Shown in pieces: positions 23,521 through 33,600 of a stretch of 64,000 nucleotides of DNA. Positions within the stretch are counted from its first letter, which is position 1. The number at the start of each line of letters is the position of its first letter. A program made the translations under genes and the position numbers. The notes beneath the pieces are model-generated. The model was not told the DNA's origin. It saw nothing but the letters and a program-made list of their open reading frames with translations, and searched no databases. Source of the stretch: Zygnema cylindricum (Eukaryota; Streptophyta; Zygnematophyceae; Zygnematales; Zygnemataceae); NCBI GenBank assembly GCA_037447655.1, contig JBBHKE010002855.1, forward strand, positions 35,001-99,000, given 5' to 3'.

Positions 23521-23880
23521 AACATTACAGATGTAAGAAATGTGAAATTGGTCGAGATTTTTGTTAAAATTTTCCAATGAATTAAGGAGGCATAGTCTCT
23601 GTATTATTATTTTTTTTTTTTAACTTAAGGTTTGGATATCTGTGTGACATTTTTTAAGCAAGAGAACTCATTTTTTAGGATTTTCTTAAGGTTTTTTAGG
23701 GGCAGTTTTTTCTTCCTTGCCTCTTTCTCTACTTATGTTTGGGAATTTGTGAAAGCATACAATTATTGATTTCTTTCTCTCACTCTCGCTTTTTTTTCTT
23801 TCCCTTTCTTTTTGTTCCATTTTTGTACATTGTTGCATGAATTAGATGGTTTTTTCTCCTTTCACCCTTTCAGGAATTTG
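23521..23880. other. No gene seen
   Basis: T-rich sequence between the GA-rich array and the CT-rich array. No supported exon. Confidence 0.4.
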
Positions 23881-23904
23881 TGAAATCATGCATCAGCAAT
23901 TGCA

Positions 23905-24275
23905 CTCTCTCGCTCTCTCTCTCACTCTTCCTCTCACTCCCCCTCTCCCCCTCCCCCCTCCCCCCTCCCCCCCGCCTCCCCTCTCTTCCCCCGCCTCCCC
24001 TCCTCTCCCCCCCCCTCCCCCCTCCCTCTCCCCTTCCCCCTCCCCATCGCCCTCCTCCCCCCCCCCCTCCCCCCTCCCCCCTCCCCCTCTCCCTCTCCCT
24101 CTCCTTCTCCCTCTCTCTCTCCCTCTCCCTCGTTGAATCTTATGACTCTCTTGGACTCTGGGTAGACCCCCCCCCCCCTCCCCCTCCCCCCTCCCCCCTC
24201 CCCCCTCCCCCCCGCCTCCCCTCTCTCCCCCCCTCCCCCCTCCCCCTCTCCCTCTCCCTCTCCCTCTCCCTCTCC
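23905..24275. repeat. C-rich tract (CCCCCCTC)n with 140-150 bp internal duplication
   Basis: Dense C-runs separated by T, twice ended by CTCCCTCGTTGAATCTTATG (about 24125 and 24275), so the tract is a large imperfect tandem pair. C-runs make i-motif/G-quadruplex formation likely (inference). Pro/Leu frames here are artefacts. Confidence 0.88.
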
Positions 24276-24332
24276 CTCGTTGAATCTTATGACTCTCTTA
24301 GACTCTGGGTAGACCTCCGTTAAAGCCTCAGT

Positions 24333-25712
24333 TTGGTCACTTCATCCCTCAGCTTTGGGATTCCCAAAAAAGTACTTGAACTCTTTAATGATGGTTTTCC
24401 TCCGAAAAGTCCATCGTTTTACGCAATAGTTTTCCTTAAAAAAGTCCATCATAGGGTTTTAATTTGTTGTTTATGGTGGCTTTTCAATTGGCTCATGGAC
24501 ATGTGTCGCCCATTTTGGCAGTATTATGCCCTGTTGTCGTCTCGAAGATTGTCGGAGGTCTTCGTCGTATTGCTCCGAGGGAATTTTTGTATCGTGTTAT
24601 ATTTAGATCAATGTGTTTGCAACTTCAAGGGGCTTTCCACAAAAGTTTATTGTCCCGGTCAATGTAGGTTGTGAGGCGATTGTCTGTGGTTTACGGGCGT
24701 TTCTAGAGTTGCATCCTGGCTGGGCAGTTCTCCAAGTTGACATTGCCAATGGTTTCGCACCGTTGATTGTATGCCATCTTCACGAGCTCGGACATGCCTC
24801 GTTTCCAATTAACCAGGTCTTTTTTATTAGTTCGTGCTTTTTACCCCAAAACCAAGCGTCTTAACTTATCTAATGGAAGTACCGATGAAGGACGTTGTTG
24901 TTTTGGAATCGGCGACTTGTACATGTGAGATTGACCATATAGGACCTCTTTTATTTGTTATGGTTCACCTTCAACCTTCAAGACAATAGCCACTGCTTTC
25001 CAAGTTGCCCGTTCTTATGACACATGCATTATTGGCTCACAAGACGAGGTTGTTTCCACCTTTTATCTTTTTTTCAAACAACTTTTTAAGATACACCTTC
25101 CTGTCAAAATCACAGAATAAGCTGCATGGTGTCATATACGCCTACCGCCAAATTTGAGCCTCCGTTCGCGATTCATAATTGTGCTCCTCAAATGGGCATC
25201 GGTGCTTTAGATTCCCCTATCAGAGCCCTTGAATTTGTGAACAATTTTGTTAACGATGTCTCGTTGGATGATCTTGCCCATTACGAGGACCCTTTGAAAC
25301 TTCTTAATTCCCAAGTTGCGTTTACTGCATACACTTGATGTTTTGGACAACGCCCATTGTACTTGGTGTGTATTTTGCCATCGCCACCTCCTTTATTTCC
25401 TCTCTTGCAATTTTTTACAATCGTCTCTTTGCAATTTGACGTGACTTGTAGGTGGTAGTAATTTTTATTGTAGGAAAAGACTAGTGGCTCTTAGACAAGC
25501 TGCAGAGAGCTTGTTCAAGTCCTATGACCGCCATAACACCAGTAAGCTACTTTAGGAGTCGGGCTCTGGTAGCACATGTATTGTCAATCAAGTTTCTAGT
25601 AGTTGACGCTCCTATTTTGGCTCGTGTGGTCTCTAAAGCTGACGAGGGTTTGTTACTTTGTTATATTCCAGCAATAGCTATTGGTTGCTCTTTCGCATTT
25701 ACTGGTTGAGGC
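24333..25712 (+). pseudogene. R2-like non-LTR retrotransposon, reverse transcriptase remnant
   Basis: Broken frames on the plus strand carry reverse-transcriptase landmarks in order: LAHGHV, then LRRIAPREFLYRV (family form: G(G)xRPIA), LQLQGAFH, VNVGCEAIVCGLRAFLELHP, and the motif-A-like VLQVDIANGF (D followed by AF/GF). Stops and frameshifts are frequent. The same protein order is seen in the remnant at 61.5-64.0 kb, which allowed the identification. Downstream 25126-25338 reads as a further degraded segment of the same element. It cannot be active. Confidence 0.7.
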
Positions 25713-25826
25713 CCAAAACTACGTTCCTTTGTTCGTTCGTTCGTTCGACTTCGTTCGTCCTCCTGCCTCGTCACCGGAAACCCTTCACACGTGCAAGAAC
25801 ATGTCGTCGACATGGTTACTGAACTG

Positions 25827-26047
25827 TACACCGTGAATCGCTATTAGCGTCAATGTTTTTTTCGCCACTTAAAACATCTTTTCTCCGTACACAATTGTCG
25901 GATTGTGGATCTGACGGTTGCGATTGAAAGATAACGTTCTCAGCTTCCGATTGGCGGTCTCAAATTGAAAATCCGACAAGTGTGTACGGAGAAAAGATGT
26001 TTTAAGTGGCGAAAAAAACATTGACGCTAATGGCGATTCACGGTGTA
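25827..26047. mobile_element. MITE, TA target, CACCG ends (well preserved)
   Basis: 221 bp. TACACCGTGAATCGCTATTA at the left, inverse at the right. The palindrome continues inward through GCGTCAATGTTTTTTTCGCC and ACTTAAAACATCTTTTCTCC. The two arms are nearly identical, the best-preserved copy of the family in the window. Confidence 0.9.
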
Positions 26048-26230
26048 CTGCATTTGCCGTTGATCTTGTTAACCTTCTTGAGATGCTTTTCTTATTTTTT
26101 CGGCTGAACCAACTGTGGCTGGAGCTTGGATTTTATTTTTGACTTCGCTTCGTTTTTCTCCACATTTTTCTTGGATAAACAAAATCGGGGCAGCAGAAAA
26201 TATTTTTGAACGCTCAACTGCGGTTCAAAT

Positions 26231-26896
26231 CATTGTTCAAAAGTAGGTGAAAGTAGGCCATACAATATGCCTATTGTACGCAAAACATACAATATGACCT
26301 TAAGACCCATATTGTATTGGCCGCAAAATGAAAAAAATAGTAACAGGGTTGAGTTGCACATCGATCGATAGAGAATTAAACGTCATGTCTAAATTTTGAA
26401 AAACATTCGGACAAAAAAATATTTTTGTGAGTTTTGAGGTACTTTTTATTTAAACCGTCAAATTTGGACGATCTGACGGTCGCTGATCAAAGTAGCGATC
26501 TAAGAAGATAACATGAAAAGCCCATAACACAACTTACGATAGGACAATCTGTCATATTAGCGTCTGCAATTTTGAAGGCCACACTAAATAAAGCCTCAAA
26601 TTGACCAACCAGGCAGTATTGGACGATAAAAAAAAAAAAAAACCACACTGCCAAAAATACCGCGGTTTTTTGTCGTCCGGTTTTTTTTTCCCGCGCAATG
26701 TCATCCTAAGCCGCGTCAGTTCGCTAAAAAATTTCGTTTGGCGGCGTGCGCTGTACTATGATCATACGTCCGATTCGTACGTTCGTATAGGGGTGTGCAC
26801 AACGCACACACATACAGTGCCTACTGCGCGAGTTTTGTGTCAAGTTTTGTGCGCCTACCATAGGCCTACCATAAAAAACGCCTACTTTGAACTATG
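26231..26896. mobile_element. TIR element, same family as 9458-9715
   Basis: About 666 bp. Ends CATTGTTCAAAAGTAGG and CCTACTTTGAACTATG. Flanks GTTCAAAT (left) and GTTCAAAA (right) suggest a target duplication of about 8-9 bp. Interior includes ATCTAAGAAGATAACATG and CCATACAATATG blocks. A poly-A run occurs at 26629-26642. No transposase. Confidence 0.72.
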
Positions 26897-27263
26897 GTTC
26901 AAAATTTCAAATACTTTAGACGGTACTGTACTCTAGACGGTACAGTAAAGGTTGGGCCAATATTGGCAATATCCGGCTCAAAAAACGCTCGTTTTGAAAA
27001 AAGCTATAGCGTGCAAAAATAGTGATGAAAAAAAATCAATGATTGGGACAGCCGCGGAAAATCAAGCGGGACCTGTCACGATGTTACGCGTGTAAATTAA
27101 CGAAGTATAGTAACGGTAACCTAGGGAGGTTTTGAAGTTGGGGGGGCATCCTTTATTCCAAAGGACGCGCGTCGCCACGTTTACACGCAAAAAACCTGCG
27201 CGACAAAAAAGATCCCCTCAAAATTTGTCGCCTTATAGCTGTCATGTCCCGCTGCTTGTACAG
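26897..27263. other. No gene seen
   Basis: Intergenic, no supported exon or repeat end. Confidence 0.4.
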
Positions 27264-27883
27264 TACACCGCAATCGTAATTAGAGTAAATTACTCTAATT
27301 CGGTCGCTCGAAATTTCGACTCTATCATATCAAATAGAGTAATCGATTCTATTTTTTTCATTATTCTTATTTAGGTGAGGTTTAATTAGCGTAAAAAATT
27401 ATAATATACGTAACTTTTAAATAGTGTGGAGTACGGACGACGTCTGACCGTGCAAAATTGTACTTTTATTAGTAAAAAGGTACAAATAATGATTTAATAG
27501 AATCGCGCTCGCACGTGAAATCGCACTAAACAAAAAAATGAATCACATCGAAAAAAAGCCTTTCGCATAACTCTCGTCCGTCGACAGCATCGTCCGTCAG
27601 TGTGAACATTAACTGACATTCAATACGACAAATATTATTAGCGTCATAATGACGTCAATATACCGGACTGACACATTTTGTACGTCTACGTAATTTAGTG
27701 TTCATAATTATCGCGCACATAATTATCGCCGACATAACCCAACATAGAATAACTAAATAAATTAGAGTAAACTTCATAGTTGAAAAAGCTGTGACACATA
27801 AATTAGCGTCAATTACTTTAATTGTTTTTTTTGGGTTTTTGTACTCTAATTTTTTCATTACTCTAATTACAATTCGCGGTGTA
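27264..27883. mobile_element. Long CACCG-ended MITE
   Basis: About 620 bp. Left TACACCGCAATCGTAATTAG, right inverse TACACCGCGAATTGTAATTA. Both arms continue with AGAGTAAATTACTCTAAT-type blocks. Same sub-family as 48709-49225 (shared TTTAAATAGTGTGG-like and GACGTCAATA blocks). A 67-codon hydrophobic frame inside is not supported. Confidence 0.8.
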
Positions 27884-27949
27884 CTGTACTGTACAGTACT
27901 TTTCTTGTCTTCAAGCTAACATGGAAGGACCGAAATCAAAAATTCCATA

Positions 27950-28300
27950 AGGGTGCTTCCCCATGTATTAAAGTATCGACTTTAATCTGTCGTTTTCACC
28001 CAAAACGCATTTCCGTACGAGAAAAACTTTAACCGTACAATAAAAGCAATTCTTTAAAAGTACTGCAAACGTCAAGTCGATACTTTGAGTGTACTTCCTG
28101 TTTGTCGTCATGTTAGCGAATTTTGGCGTTTTCCTTTTTTCGACCCCCGGGCAAGAGAATTCAGCCCGTCAAAAAACTTCATCAAAAATCACCTCGCGAC
28201 TTGATTTGAGGGAAAGTACCTCGGAAATGGCGAATGAAAAACGGTCCACGCACGCGCCACACGAGTGGGAAAATTTTAGGTCGATCAAAAAAAATTAAAA
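27950..28300. repeat. Dispersed repeat, copy of 10329-10700
   Basis: Collinear with 10329-10700 (CCCCATGTATTAAAGT, AGTACTGCAAACGTCAAGTC, TTTTTTCGACCCCCGGGCAA, ACGGTCCACGCACGCGCCAC). Ends near GGAAAATTTTAGG in both. Confidence 0.7.
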
Positions 28301-28479
28301 AATGTCGCTTTGCGACCTGTACGATTTTTTTTTCAGGGGTCTTTCGCTTTCAACGTCATTTCATCAAGGTGAAATCCGCGAGAGAGTAGCTTCTCTCCTT
28401 CTACCGTACGCTCTCCACCTACCGAACACTCTCTCCCACTTCCACCATCACGCTCCCTAACACTCCATTTTTTCATTTT

Positions 28480-28576
28480 GCGACCAATACAATATGGGTC
28501 TTAAGGTCATATTGTATGTTTTATATACAATAGGCATATTGTATGGGCCTACTTTCACCTACTTTTGAACTATGGT
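28480..28576. mobile_element. Half-copy of the CATAGTTCAAAAGTAGG element
   Basis: AATACAATATGGGTCTTAAG … then CCTACTTTCACCTACTTTTG and AACTATGG, matching the right end of 9458-9715. No left end. Confidence 0.7.
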
Positions 28577-28603
28577 TCATGTTATTGTTCGTGTACGGAT
28601 ACT

Positions 28604-29045
28604 GGCGTTGTGTATCGATATCCTCTTACCGATAATCGATATGTATCTTTTTAACCTATCGCAGAGGTCACAATCGGGTACCCGAATCTGGCCGTACCTG
28701 GATTTTTTTTTTTTTTGTTTTTGAATCACCCGGCCAAATCCGGCCGGCCCCCAAAATTTGGCACCCAAATCCGTTCCGGGTCCGACGCAGCCGATCGGGT
28801 ACGGATCGGGTACGGATTCAGGTACGGATCGGGTACGGATTCAGGTACGGATCGGGTACGGATTCAGGTACGGATTCATGTACAGATAGAGTACGTATAG
28901 TGTACGGATTCGGGTACCCGATTGTGACCTATGAATAATCGAATTATTGTTTCGATATAGCGGCAAGGAAATCATAGCGATACAAGATATATCGGTACGA
29001 CATGACGATAAAAATTATCGCGATAGCTATAAGGTACAAACAGTT
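28604..29045. mobile_element. Decayed hAT-type element with GGTACGGAT minisatellite
   Basis: CGTTGTGTATCGATATCC at the left and ATCGCGATAGCTATAAGG at the right resemble hAT ends, but no clean duplication is visible. Inside, 28795-28890 is a tandem array of a GATCGGGTACGGATTCAGGT-type unit. It lies just past the last recognised exon (29255) of the lectin-LRR-protease gene. Confidence 0.5.
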
Positions 29046-29254
29046 CTCCTGTAAGACTGTACTGCTCGGTCCTGTACTTTTGGCCTTATAAAGTACGATC
29101 TGTTTGTACGTAAATGTTACGCAGTCAGTACTTTTTTCACCCTTTTTTATCCTATTTCTCTTTCTTTTGCCCACCATGGCCTTACCTTGTACAAAAAAGG
29201 GGTAAAAAAAGATGAAAAAAGAGGGTAAAAGACAAGAAACAATAATATTCTCAC

Positions 29255-30644
29255 CTGCAACACATGTGGCAGTTGCAACGGAAAAGTCCAACATGTAACC
29301 CGGAGGACAAATGCAAGAATAGGTTCCCGGAGGATCGGATGAATCGGTACAAGTCCCGACGCCACACGGGTTACGAGTAGAGAATGTACATGGAGACTCT
29401 GTAAGAAAAAAAAAAAAAAAGTTTTTTAGGTTTCCGAGAATAATGTACACCGTCGATCGTATTTAGCGTGTATGTTTTTTTCGCCACTGAAAACATCTTA
29501 TCTCCGTACATATTTGTTCAATTTTCAATTTAAGACCGCCATTCGTAAGTTGAGAATGCAACCGTCAGATCCACAATCCGACATGTATGTACGGAGAAAA
29601 TATGTTTTAAGTGACAAAAAAACATACACGCTAAATACGATCGACGGTGTAGTTTACGAGGCGCGATTGCAAAAACATTCCACCCCCCCTCCCACACCCC
29701 CCAAAAAAACGTTTTTTCCCTCCTGACCCCGGAAAAAAAGAGATGAATCATTTTTTGTTTTTTTTAGCAATATGGGAGGTGGAAGACATTAGGTCAGTGC
29801 TATATTAGCTCCGAATTATGGTACACTTCAAAAGGTAGAAGCAATTTTATGTTAATTTCATTGTTGTTTTATTATTGTTACTTAGTTTTTTCTTTTTTTT
29901 AGATTTCCATTTCTGTGTGTTCTCCCAATAGCAAAGAGACCAAAATATATTTACTCTGTAAGGTGTGAATTATTTTTGCCAAGGCTATTAGAGATACTAA
30001 ATTATTGGTGCTAAAACTTAATTATAATTACTTTTACAGCGTGACTCATTATAGACCACCAAACTAAACAGTGTTATTATCACTATTTTATGATTTTGGG
30101 CACTACCTGAATTAGAGCGACTAACCCAAATAGCAATGGGTGGTATACTTAACGAAATAGTGTTATCAACACCAATTTATGATTTGGGTAAAAAAGAAAA
30201 ACGCACCCAAATTGAATTATTAACTGTAATAGCAATATGTGGTGTAATTTAGCCACTTATCTTTCTCATAATAATTCATATACAATTAGTCTATGTAGAT
30301 ATGTACATATATGCATATAGAGAGACATATAAATGTGTCATCTATGTATAAATATATGGAGAGACATTTAAATAGGGGTTAATGTGCAATATTTCCTAAG
30401 CCTTCCTTTAGGGTTTAAACCCTAAAAAAACATAAAAAGCCCTAAAACGACATTTACATACCAGGAACACAAGTTTGCGAACCGTCCGTATTATTGACTG
30501 CTACAAAGGTTTTTGTACATTTGCACTGATTGGTGGAGCCATTTGGTATACAAATTCCACCCCCGCAAGGATTCGATCTTCCTGGACCTGATTCCATTTC
30601 GAGGACTCCTCGCGCAAAATTTTCGGCATTGCATGGATCGGTGA
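29255..30644 (-). CDS. Exons 16-17: two EGF-like modules
   Basis: 30644-30462 (TDPCNAENFA, NPCGGGICIPNG, CKCTKTF, TCVPG) and 29398-29255 (SPCTFSTRNPCGVGTC, YSCICPPGYML, TCVAG) each hold six cysteines in EGF spacing. Both exons are phase 1 at both ends, the usual shuffling-ready EGF exon. The second is followed by GTGAGA; reading through instead gives a hydrophobic stretch and a KRKRNR block, which is probably chance in a T-rich intron. Confidence 0.8.
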
Positions 30645-33600
30645 CTGCAAAGAGAAAGAAATTTACATTCCATGGAATAAGTTTTAGTGGGGAAATGTCG
30701 GCAGTGGCAATGTCTGCAATATTTATACATGATGGAGAAGGTCAAGTGGGAAAAGGAAATCATAATCCATTGAATAAGTGGGAATTAGAAGGCAAAACTT
30801 TATAGATTTTTAAAGATGAGTGGGAGGGTAAGTGAGAATTGTAGAGCGAATTATACTTTATGGGGAAGGTAAGTTAAGAATACCTACCGAAGTGCGCAAA
30901 TGAGCAAAAGAATATTATTTCATAGAAAAAAAAAAGAGGAAAAAGAGGCTGGAAAAAAGCGGAAGTTGTGGAAAAAAAGAGGCTCATGATAAAATACCAT
31001 TCCGGGGTTAGAACAAGTTGAATGAGAGAGAATGAGGGAGATGTCAAAGATTGAGGTCGAGATTGAGAGAACGAGAGAGAGACGTCCAGATTGAGAGCAA
31101 AAAAGAGACGGGGAGATTGAGTAAAAGAGAGAGGAAGAGAGAGATTAAATACTATTCCCACCTGAAGCTTGGACAATGGGTACGAGAGCGGGAAGGCTGT
31201 TAATTCCGCAGATCCCGAGGCCGCTGGCGATCTTCATTCGCATGTAGCCGCCCTCGCCCCAGTTGGCGCCCCAGGAGTTCCGCAGCAGCCAATAGGGAGG
31301 CGACGATGTGAGGTCGTATCCGACGACCACCACCGTGTGATCCACGCCATTGGAGAAGCAATCGTCATCGTCAAAAATTCCCTGGGGAGTGGTTGAGAGA
31401 GGTTGAAAGAGGTTAAGAGGCGAGAGAGGTTGAGAGAGGTTGAGAGAGGTTGAGAGAGGTAGAGAGTTGAGACAGGTTGAGAGAGGGATTTGAAGAGATG
31501 AGAAGATTTCCGGACTAGTTAGCCAGGTATAGCTCACTTTTGCCTTCAAAAAACATTTATAAGAAGGTTAAATATTATTTGCAGGATCTAAAAAGAAAAG
31601 ACCGTCGTCGTCGATGATTCTTTGGGAAGTGGTTGGGAGACCTTGAGACACTTTAGGATAAATTTGAAGAGGTTGGAGAAGATTTGAAGAGATTGGAACA
31701 TTATAGAAGAGGGGTGAAGAGATTTGAAACGATTGGAAGACACTAAAAGAGATTGGAAGAGATTTAAACATATTGGAAAAGATCGAAAGAGATTCGAAGA
31801 GATTGGAAGAGATCGGAAGTGATTGGAATAGATTTGATGTGATTTGAAGAGATCTGAAACGATTGGAAGAGGTCGAAATAAATGGGACGAGATGAGAAGT
31901 GGTTGAAAAAAATTGGAACAGATTTAAAGCGATTTCACGAGAATGGAAGAGTTCTGAAAATATTTGAAGTTATCTGAAGGAATTTAAAGGAACTTGAAAA
32001 GATCAGAAGGGATCCGAAGCAATTGGAAGTTATCATATTAGATGGGAAGAGATGGATTAATCTTAAATGCGAATGGGTCAATTAAACTTACATGAGAAAC
32101 GATGAATTAGACTTAAATAAGAAAGGATGAATTAAACTTACGGATTTGTAGTTTGTAAAAGTTAAACTGCTGCTTTCTATGTTGACGATGACCGGCTGCT
32201 GTTGGAGGGCCAATAGGAGGCCGGTCCATCCGTGGAACTGAACTTGCTCAAAAGATTTTATACGAATACTGCTGCTGGGCTGCAATTAGGTCAAATTTCA
32301 GTTAGATTGTTTTAGGAATCCGTTAAAATACCCGCTCAGTAAAATACTCGTTTCTAGAAAAAGAAGTTATTTGAATGCTGCTGCTGGGCTGCAATTAGGT
32401 CGAAAATCCGTTAAATATTTTCTAGAAATCCATCAAAAATTTTGCTACTAAAATTCAGAAATTCAGAAAAATGTCTATAGCAATGTTTTACATAATTGAA
32501 TCTTAAGGTCGAGACAGCTTTTGGACCTAAAGAAGAAAAAATGATGGAAAGATGGATAATCCGTACTTGAACAACATTAGGATTTTATTGGGTTTTCTTG
32601 GATTTTTTATCATTAGCTGAGGTTCTTCTAAGATTTCTCACTCTTTTCCTTAAGGTTAGGCCATTTCGAAGTGTTTTGTTCGCAAAATTGAAGGGATATG
32701 TGAATTTAGGGTGGTTTAGGGTTATTTTTTTGGGTTTTTCTAGAGTTTTTCAGGGTTCTTTTGAGGTTTTTCACCTTAGGTTCAAGACAACTTTCGGATC
32801 CAATAAAAAGAAGTGTTGGGACGAGACCGGTATTTCCAGCGTATTCTAAAGCTTCATTCGGTGATCCTCCTTGGTCGCAAGTTTTGTTTGTATTCGAACA
32901 AATTAAGAATTGCTGTTCTGCGATACTGGGAACAGGAAATTTTCCGGCGTTTGCGATAAAATAAGCACTTTCGATCGCCGAACTCGTACCGATTGCCCAG
33001 CAATTATCTGCAAAAATATGATATATATACTATTTAAATTGTTTAACAATGCTCAATGATTTCAATTGATTTGATTTGATTGCATTTGATTTGATTGGGT
33101 TTGATTGAATTTATAGCTTTCGTGAAAATCTTCTGAATTTTCTTAAAAAAATCATCTCTAAAAAAAATCATCTCTTAAAACAATCTTCCCTGATAATAAT
33201 CTTTTAACAGTCGACTGTAAAATAATCTTCAGTGATTTTCTCTGATTTTTGCAGATTCTTGGAAAACAATCGTCTTATTGTTGACTGTACAAATAAAAAA
33301 AGGGCATCTACAAGTTCCTTGATCCTTAACCACAAACAAAAAAAGGGCATCTTTAGGGGAAAAAATAAAAGGGATGTTTTTTTAATTACTACAAGTTCCT
33401 TCATCATTAACTACAAACAAAAAAAGGGCATCTTTAGTAAAAAAAAAAAAGGGATGTTTTTTTTACTTACTACAAGTTCCTTGGTCCTTGACTTGTTGCA
33501 CCGCGTTTACGTCGACCCAACTCCAACTCGTGGCGACCATCCAAGATCGAGTCGATTTTTTGTTTGAATTCAAATATCCGGCACTTGTATACCGGAAAAA

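Noticed and set aside
27655-27858. Hydrophobic 67-residue minus-strand frame
   Set aside because: Lies wholly inside a non-coding MITE (27264-27883).
28715-28900. Arg/Gly/Tyr repeat frame
   Set aside because: Translation of a GGTACGGAT minisatellite.
29150-29254. Hydrophobic stretch followed by KRKRNR after the last EGF exon, like a membrane anchor with stop-transfer
   Set aside because: It needs retention of an intron with a good GTGAGA donor, and T-rich introns readily give Phe/Leu runs. Kept only as an alternative.
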